From positions 1-64,000 of the forward strand of contig JAFTVI010000034.1 in NCBI GenBank assembly GCA_017465825.1: DNA of 64,000 nt, read 5' to 3'. The position numbers were made by a program, and so were the translations under genes. This document shows positions 60,154-64,000 of this stretch, one piece after another; position 1 is the stretch's first letter; every line of letters begins with the position of its first letter. The stretch is from Clostridia bacterium. GTDB taxonomy: Bacteria > Bacillota > Clostridia > Oscillospirales > Acutalibacteraceae. The notes beneath the pieces were generated by a model that ran no database searches, was not told the origin of the DNA, and worked only from the letters and a program-made list of their open reading frames with translations.

Positions 60154-61016
60154 TTTACCCACTCCAAAGTAAGTCTGCCGAGCTTGCCGCCTCTGTATTC
60201 ATCAAGAACGGCAACGGATGCTCTCATTGTATCAATTTCGCCGCCGCGAATCATCATACCGCGTTTTTTGCCTATCAATTCCAGAATTTCATAAGGCTCC
60301 ATATCCTCGAAACCGCTGATTTTATAACGCTCTGTAAGCTTCTCAGGATAATTGTCACGCATAACGGTAAGAAAACGGACAGCAAGAGTTTCAATATCGA
60401 GAATCTGGTCTTTGATGCCGCCTGTAAATGCAAGCTTATCGCCGACCTCGGGATCCTCAAATTTGGGCCACAGCACGCCGGGGGTGTCGAGCATTTCAAT
60501 TCCGCCGCCGATAACAAACCACTGATTATTTCTTGTTACGCCTGCTCTGTCCTCAACCTTTGCTTTACCGCTTGCTCCCATCTTATTGATAAATGAGGAT
60601 TTGCCCGTATTGGGTATACCGATAACCATAATTCTCAGAGGCTTACCGGGCATACCTCTTTCTTCATTTTTGCTGATAACATCAGCTAATACTTCCCTTA
60701 CAAGAGGGCGGAATTTATTAAGTCCTTTGCCGCTTCTGCAGTCAATCTCCAGTGCCGCCGCTCCCCTGCTTTCGTAATATTCAATCCATTGCTTTGTAGC
60801 TCGCGGGTCAGCAAGGTCAGACTTATTGAAAAGAATTATTTTCGGTTTGCCTTCGGTAAGCGAATCAATTTCGGGATTCTTACTGCTTTCGGGAATTCTT
60901 GCATCAAGAAGCATTGTAACAGCATCAACCTGTCTGAGCTGTTCTTTTATAAGACGGCGTGTTTTCGCCATATGACCGGGAAACCACTGCACCTGCTGTT
61001 TAATTGAATCTGCCAT
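60150..61016 (-). CDS. rbgA: Ribosome biogenesis GTPase A
   Basis: A 288-residue circularly permuted GTPase for late 50S assembly. QWFPGHMAKTRRLIKE opens the protein; G4 (LFNKSDLADP) precedes G1 (GIPNTGKSSFINKM) and G3 (DTPGVLWP), the permuted order. The ATG at 61016 follows AGGTGATATTT. It overlaps rnhB downstream and is separated from the signal peptidase cluster by a terminator. Confidence 0.96.
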   Translation of the reverse strand: MADSIKQQVQWFPGHMAKTRRLIKEQLRQVDAVTMLLDARIPESSKNPEIDSLTEGKPKIILFNKSDLADPRATKQWIEYYESRGAAALEIDCRSGKGLNKFRPLVREVLADVISKNEERGMPGKPLRIMVIGIPNTGKSSFINKMGASGKAKVEDRAGVTRNNQWFVIGGGIEMLDTPGVLWPKFEDPEVGDKLAFTGGIKDQILDIETLAVRFLTVMRDNYPEKLTERYKISGFEDMEPYEILELIGKKRGMMIRGGEIDTMRASVAVLDEYRGGKLGRLTLEWVK

Positions 61017-61027
61017 AAATATCACCT

Positions 61028-61055
61028 AAAAACGGGACTGAAACATCCAGCCCCG
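61028..61055 (-). terminator. Terminator between signal peptidase cluster and rbgA
   Basis: Minus strand CGGGGCTG / CAGTCCCG stem, loop GATGTTT, followed by five T. Confidence 0.8.
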
Positions 61056-61071
61056 AAAATTATCATAAATT

Positions 61072-61641
61072 TCAAAACGAAGTAAACTCAAAGCCTGTTT
61101 CCTGTGAGTAAACTCTGTAAAAAGCTTTGCCGAGTACGTAATCTTCGTCGATAAAACCAACCATATACGAACGGCTGTCCGTTGAATTGTTGCGGTTATC
61201 GCCCATTACAAAGAGCATTCCTTCGGGTACTTGTACGGGATACTCATTTGCATCATCAAAATTGCGATCCGAAGCCGGTTCAAGTATATAATCCTCATTG
61301 AGTGCAATCATTGAATCGGGAGAATCACCGACATAAACAAGGCCGTTATCATAATCAACATTCACCCATTGACCGCCTGTTGCGACAACGCGCTTTACAA
61401 GGGGTTCATTGAGTACGCCCGGCTGAACGATTATTACAATATCCTCATATTCATAATCGGACTGCGATGCTGATACCACAAGTTTATCACCGTCGGTGAG
61501 CGTAGGATTCATTGAATCACCGCTTACACCTGTGATTCTGAAAAGGAACACAAACACAAGTGTTATACAGACAATCGCGGCGGCTACAACCGAAAACAGT
61601 TCAAAAAGCAACTCAACTGCTTTGTTATATAATTTGCGCAT
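61072..61641 (-). CDS. lepB: Signal peptidase I (third tandem copy)
   Basis: A 189-residue S26 peptidase with one N-terminal membrane helix (about 13-35). Nucleophile S43 (GDSMNPTL), general base K83 (PLVKRVVATGG), and the MGDNRNNSTDSRSY box are intact. It is most similar to the copy just upstream, sharing the YEYEDIVI/YEYKDIVI and VDYDNGLVYVGD stretches, so the pair looks recently duplicated. The ATG lies three bases after the upstream stop; ribosome site weak, so translation is probably coupled. Confidence 0.93.
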   Translation of the reverse strand: MRKLYNKAVELLFELFSVVAAAIVCITLVFVFLFRITGVSGDSMNPTLTDGDKLVVSASQSDYEYEDIVIIVQPGVLNEPLVKRVVATGGQWVNVDYDNGLVYVGDSPDSMIALNEDYILEPASDRNFDDANEYPVQVPEGMLFVMGDNRNNSTDSRSYMVGFIDEDYVLGKAFYRVYSQETGFEFTSF

Positions 61642-61643
61642 AA

Positions 61644-62189
61644 TCAATAAATACTGCCGAAGGGTGAAAGACGGAATATTGCCTTGCCGAGAATATAGCT
61701 TTCGTCAACAAAACCGACGTAGTATGCGCGGCTGTCCGTTGAATTATTACGGTTATCGCCCATACAGAAGTAGCTGTTTTCGGGAACCTGAATGGGATAT
61801 TCGTTTGTATCAAACCAAGGTTTTTCGTTTGTAAGTGAGGCGGTATAATCCTCATCAAGAGCATTCATCGTATCAACGGTATCGCCTACATAAACAAGAC
61901 CTGAATCATAATCAACCGTTACCCATTGACCTTCAGTTGCAATAACACGCTTTACGAGAGGCTCATAGAGCTCTTCATTAGGCTCTACAACAATAACTAT
62001 ATCCTTATATTCGTATGTGTCGGAGTATGCGGTAGTGATAAGCTTGTCCTCGTGATACAAGGTAGGCTGCATTGATTTGCCGCTTACGGTAGTCAATCTG
62101 AAAAAGAGTGTAAAGATAACTGCAATAGCGACAACTGCGCTTGTGACTACAGACATAAATTCAAACAAGCCTTCTGTAAGCTTTTTCAT
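61644..62189 (-). CDS. lepB: Signal peptidase I (second tandem copy)
   Basis: A 181-residue S26 peptidase with an N-terminal helix (about 10-32). Nucleophile S39 (GKSMQPTL), base K80 (PLVKRVIATEGQ), and MGDNRNNSTDSRAYYVGF are intact. It lies 15 bp after the first copy and directly before the third. Three active-looking copies in a row suggest different substrate preferences; this is inferred. Confidence 0.93.
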   Translation of the reverse strand: MKKLTEGLFEFMSVVTSAVVAIAVIFTLFFRLTTVSGKSMQPTLYHEDKLITTAYSDTYEYKDIVIVVEPNEELYEPLVKRVIATEGQWVTVDYDSGLVYVGDTVDTMNALDEDYTASLTNEKPWFDTNEYPIQVPENSYFCMGDNRNNSTDSRAYYVGFVDESYILGKAIFRLSPFGSIY

Positions 62190-62204
62190 AATCTTCCCCG
62201 TCCT

Positions 62205-62795
62205 TTAGTAAATTTTATAATCGGATGAAATGCGAAAAACAACCTTTCCGAGTACGTAATCGGCATCAATGTCACCGATTGCCGTGCTTCTGCTGTCTTT
62301 GGATGAATTACGGTTATCACCCATTAAAAACAGGCATCCGTCCTGAACTGTGTGCGGATATTCAATTTCATCATCGTGAGGTTCAATATCCTCACTGTAA
62401 AGATATGCTTCATTCAATGCAGAGGAATCAACATACACAGTATCATTGTCATAATCAACAGCAACTGTTTGTCCGTCCTTCGCGATAACGCGCTTTACAA
62501 GAACAGTACCGTCTGCATAATCACTTTCGGCAACGATAATGTCACCCGCCTCGGGAGTGTAATTGAAAGTGTAAACAATAACCTTATCTCCGTCCTCAAG
62601 AGTCGGCAGCATTGAACCGCCGTCAACCTCAATTACGCGGAAAAACATACTCCACAGCAGAATGATGACTGCTAACAAGCCCACTATAACCGCAAGCCAG
62701 TTAAAAACCGACTTCCAGGCTGTTTCTATAATTTCTTCTTTTTCGGTTTTTTTATGAAAATCATAGTAAATATAACCGTTTGCTTTATCACGCAT
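62205..62795 (-). CDS. lepB: Signal peptidase I (first tandem copy)
   Basis: A 196-residue S26 peptidase, the most divergent of the three. It has a longer charged N-terminus (residues 1-28, DFHKKTEKEEIIE) before its membrane helix (about 33-52). Nucleophile S61 (GGSMLPTL), base K101 (VLVKRVIAKDGQ), and MGDNRNSSKDSRS are intact. The ATG at 62795 follows CGGTG at seven bases. It follows rplS after a terminator, the usual rplS-lepB order in Firmicutes, so this is probably the ancestral copy. Confidence 0.93.
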   Translation of the reverse strand: MRDKANGYIYYDFHKKTEKEEIIETAWKSVFNWLAVIVGLLAVIILLWSMFFRVIEVDGGSMLPTLEDGDKVIVYTFNYTPEAGDIIVAESDYADGTVLVKRVIAKDGQTVAVDYDNDTVYVDSSALNEAYLYSEDIEPHDDEIEYPHTVQDGCLFLMGDNRNSSKDSRSTAIGDIDADYVLGKVVFRISSDYKIY

Positions 62796-62834
62796 AAAAA
62801 ACACCGACCAAATGCATTTTTTTTGTATCAATGC

Positions 62835-62859
62835 AAAAAAGGGACATTACTGCCCCTTT
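62835..62859 (-). terminator. Terminator after rplS
   Basis: Minus strand AAAGGGGCA / TGTCCCTTT stem, loop GTAA, six T. Confidence 0.8.
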
Positions 62860-62873
62860 CGCTGATTGAATAC

Positions 62874-63218
62874 TTATCTGATCTGCTCTTTAACCTTGGC
62901 TGCCTTACCAACTCTGCCGCGAAGATAATAGAGCTTAGCTCTGCGAACTTTACCGCTTCTGATTACATCAACCTTAGCAACATTGGGGGAATGAACAGGG
63001 AAAACTCTTTCAACACCAACACCGTAAGAAACACGTCTTACTGTGAATGTTTCAGCAACGCCGCTGCCCTTGCGAGCAATAACTGTGCCTTCGAATACCT
63101 GAATTCTTTCCTTTTCGCCCTCACGGATCTTTACGTGAACCTTAACGGTGTCACCAACCTTGAACTGAGGTGCTTCAGCCTTTAAGCTGTCCTGAGCAAT
63201 AAGCTTTAATGCGTCCAT
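62874..63218 (-). CDS. rplS: 50S ribosomal protein L19
   Basis: A 114-residue ribosomal protein at the 30S/50S interface. [47 protein letters not shown] and the basic end [22 protein letters not shown] are characteristic. The start follows AGGAGGTTAAATT. A leader of over 100 bases precedes it from a TTGCAA-N17-TATTAT promoter. Confidence 0.98.
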   Translation of the reverse strand: MDALKLIAQDSLKAEAPQFKVGDTVKVHVKIREGEKERIQVFEGTVIARKGSGVAETFTVRRVSYGVGVERVFPVHSPNVAKVDVIRSGKVRRAKLYYLRGRVGKAAKVKEQIR

Positions 63219-63378
63219 AATTTAACCTCCTGATAATTTTCAGCCGTTCTTAACAAAACTGACAGAGGACCGACCGCTTTAATGTACGCTGTGTGCATTA
63301 ATCGCCATTTACGCGCAAAAACGCCGTAAACGCAAAAGAACGCCTATACATAATATCACAATGAAATTGAATTTGCAA
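63219..63378 (-). promoter_or_regulatory. rplS promoter and structured leader
   Basis: Minus strand TTGCAA (63373-63378), 17-bp spacer, TATTAT (63350-63355). The leader of about 120 bases includes a TTTACG/CGTAAA stem enclosing GCG-rich repeats. Autoregulatory L19 leaders are known in Firmicutes; I cannot confirm this belongs to that class. Confidence 0.6.
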
Positions 63379-63444
63379 GTGTTTTTTTAAATTTTTCAAA
63401 AATATTATTCCGATTAACAGCAGTGTGCAGAAACCATAATAATT

Positions 63445-63765
63445 TCAGATCAAATCAATCAGATTTATTATCGCTTGTTTCTTATTTTCAGGCAAGACCG
63501 CTATTTTTTCGTAAAGAGAATCATTCAGATTAATTTCAGTTTTTGAGCCAAACATTAGTTCGGATTCATCAATACAAAATATATCACTAATCTTTTCTAT
63601 AAGAGTTATACTGGGGCGAAACGAACCGTTCTCTATACGGCTAAGATGTTCAATTGAGATATCGAGCATTTCAGCAAGCTTTTCCTGCGTCAAGGATTTA
63701 TCTTTTCGCAGATTTTTGATTCGCATTCCGATTGCCTTAAAATTTATCATTCTATAATCACTCAC
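63445..63765 (-). CDS. XRE family transcriptional regulator
   Basis: A 106-residue protein with a canonical XRE helix-turn-helix (GMRIKNLRKDKSLTQEKLAEML, ISIEHLSRIENGSFRPS) and a short C-terminal helix (PENKKQAIINLIDLI). The start is either GTG at 63765 or ATG at 63750; neither has a strong ribosome site. It is divergent from a cut-off gene at the right edge and may regulate it. Confidence 0.87.
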   Translation of the reverse strand: MSDYRMINFKAIGMRIKNLRKDKSLTQEKLAEMLDISIEHLSRIENGSFRPSITLIEKISDIFCIDESELMFGSKTEINLNDSLYEKIAVLPENKKQAIINLIDLI

Positions 63766-63828
63766 ATTTTCCTTTTGATTAAATATATCAAGTTTTAAGG
63801 AAGTAATTAATGATGTATAAAATTAATA

Positions 63829-63857
63829 TTGACATTTAATATCAATTATGATACTAT
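63829..63857 (+). promoter_or_regulatory. Promoter of the right-edge gene
   Basis: TTGACA (63829-63834), 17-bp spacer, TACTAT (63852-63857), in the gap divergent from the XRE gene. Confidence 0.7.
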
Positions 63858-63901
63858 AAATTCAGTTGCTAACAACAAATTTCTGAAAAAGAGGTATGGG
63901 T

Positions 63902-64000
63902 ATGAATTCAGCAATGCGGAAAACAATCAAGGAAATCAAGAAAAGAGAAAAGGTAAAACAGAATGCTTTGGAAAAAGGTTGGAGGTCAAGATGGACACTG
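63902..64000 (+). CDS. Cut-off ORF of unknown function at right edge
   Basis: An ATG at 63902, seven bases after AGAGG, opens a Lys-rich frame (MNSAMRKTIKEIKKREKVKQ) to the window edge. Within it, GGAGG at 63981-63985 is five bases before a second, out-of-frame ATG at 63991. The first frame could therefore be a short upstream ORF and 63991 the true gene start. Too little is visible to decide. Confidence 0.4.
   Translation, partial: MNSAMRKTIKEIKKREKVKQNALEKGWRSRWTL

Noticed and set aside
1-64000. CRISPR arrays, rRNA and tRNA genes
   Set aside because: No regularly spaced repeats, no rRNA-like conserved blocks and no cloverleaf with a T-loop consensus were seen on reading both strands; a dedicated search could still find a divergent tRNA.

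Overview
The window reads as chromosome of a low-to-moderate GC, Gram-positive, endospore-forming anaerobe, most likely class Clostridia (Ruminococcaceae/Oscillospiraceae-like). The signs are a SpoIVB peptidase, a PdaA-like deacetylase, formate-THF ligase, an old-yellow-enzyme/Fe-S reductase of gut-clostridial type, a T-box leader, strong GGAGG Shine-Dalgarno sites, many TTGACA-N17-TATAAT promoters, and Firmicutes gene orders (rplS-lepB-rbgA-rnhB-yraN, tig-clpP-clpX, recA-recX-rimO-pgsA). I saw no rRNA, tRNA, CRISPR array or intact insertion sequence.

Layout. 1-6.5 kb is accessory: a cut-off DUF5131 gene, a GNAT acetyltransferase, the C-terminal remnant of a large serine recombinase, a MarR-controlled heterodimeric ABC exporter, and a second DUF5131 gene in a MarR operon with a well-defined operator. 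6.6-8.3 kb is a Trp T-box leader and an orphan trpB. 8.3-11.2 kb is an XRE regulator divergent from a MacB-like permease/ATPase pair with a Met/acid-rich exterior. 11.3-13.4 kb is a single flavin/Fe-S reductase. 13.5-22.7 kb is one long operon, fhs-hisZ-G-D-C-B-H-A-F-IE. 22.7-28.9 kb holds an unknown membrane protein and a sugar-type island (amidohydrolase, SIS isomerase, ROK kinase, ADP-ribosylglycohydrolase-like protein, xylulokinase). 29.0-32.6 kb is the most unusual block: an XRE regulator divergent from a tight four-gene operon (SPFH/zinc-ribbon protein, four-TM/coiled-coil protein, a 70-aa protein, and a zinc-ribbon/helical-repeat/CFI-box protein), with matched direct repeats on both sides of the operon promoter. 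32.6-39.8 kb holds spoIVB, prmA, a yhaM-like nuclease, gtrA, a PdaA-like deacetylase, nadA and mnmA.

39.8-45.6 kb is a tightly coupled recA-recX-rimO-pgsA operon ending in an unexpected glycoside hydrolase. 45.7-50 kb carries rpmB, tsaE-tsaB-rpiB, a SEDS (RodA-like) protein and a membrane-anchored hydrolase. 50-53 kb is a DivIVA-like coiled-coil protein coupled to a PcrA helicase. 53-57.6 kb is clpX, clpP, tig, a phosphoesterase and a short DUF1540 protein. 57.6-63.4 kb is thrC, then rplS, three tandem signal peptidases, rbgA, rnhB and yraN. The window ends with an XRE regulator divergent from a cut-off gene.

How it fits together. Most of the window is housekeeping: histidine and one-carbon metabolism, protein quality control, translation, DNA repair and sporulation. 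Interspersed are small regulator-plus-effector modules (two MarR, three XRE), each beside a divergent or downstream membrane or enzyme operon. The SPFH/CFI-box cluster is the best candidate for an undescribed system; its role is inferred only from domains and layout.
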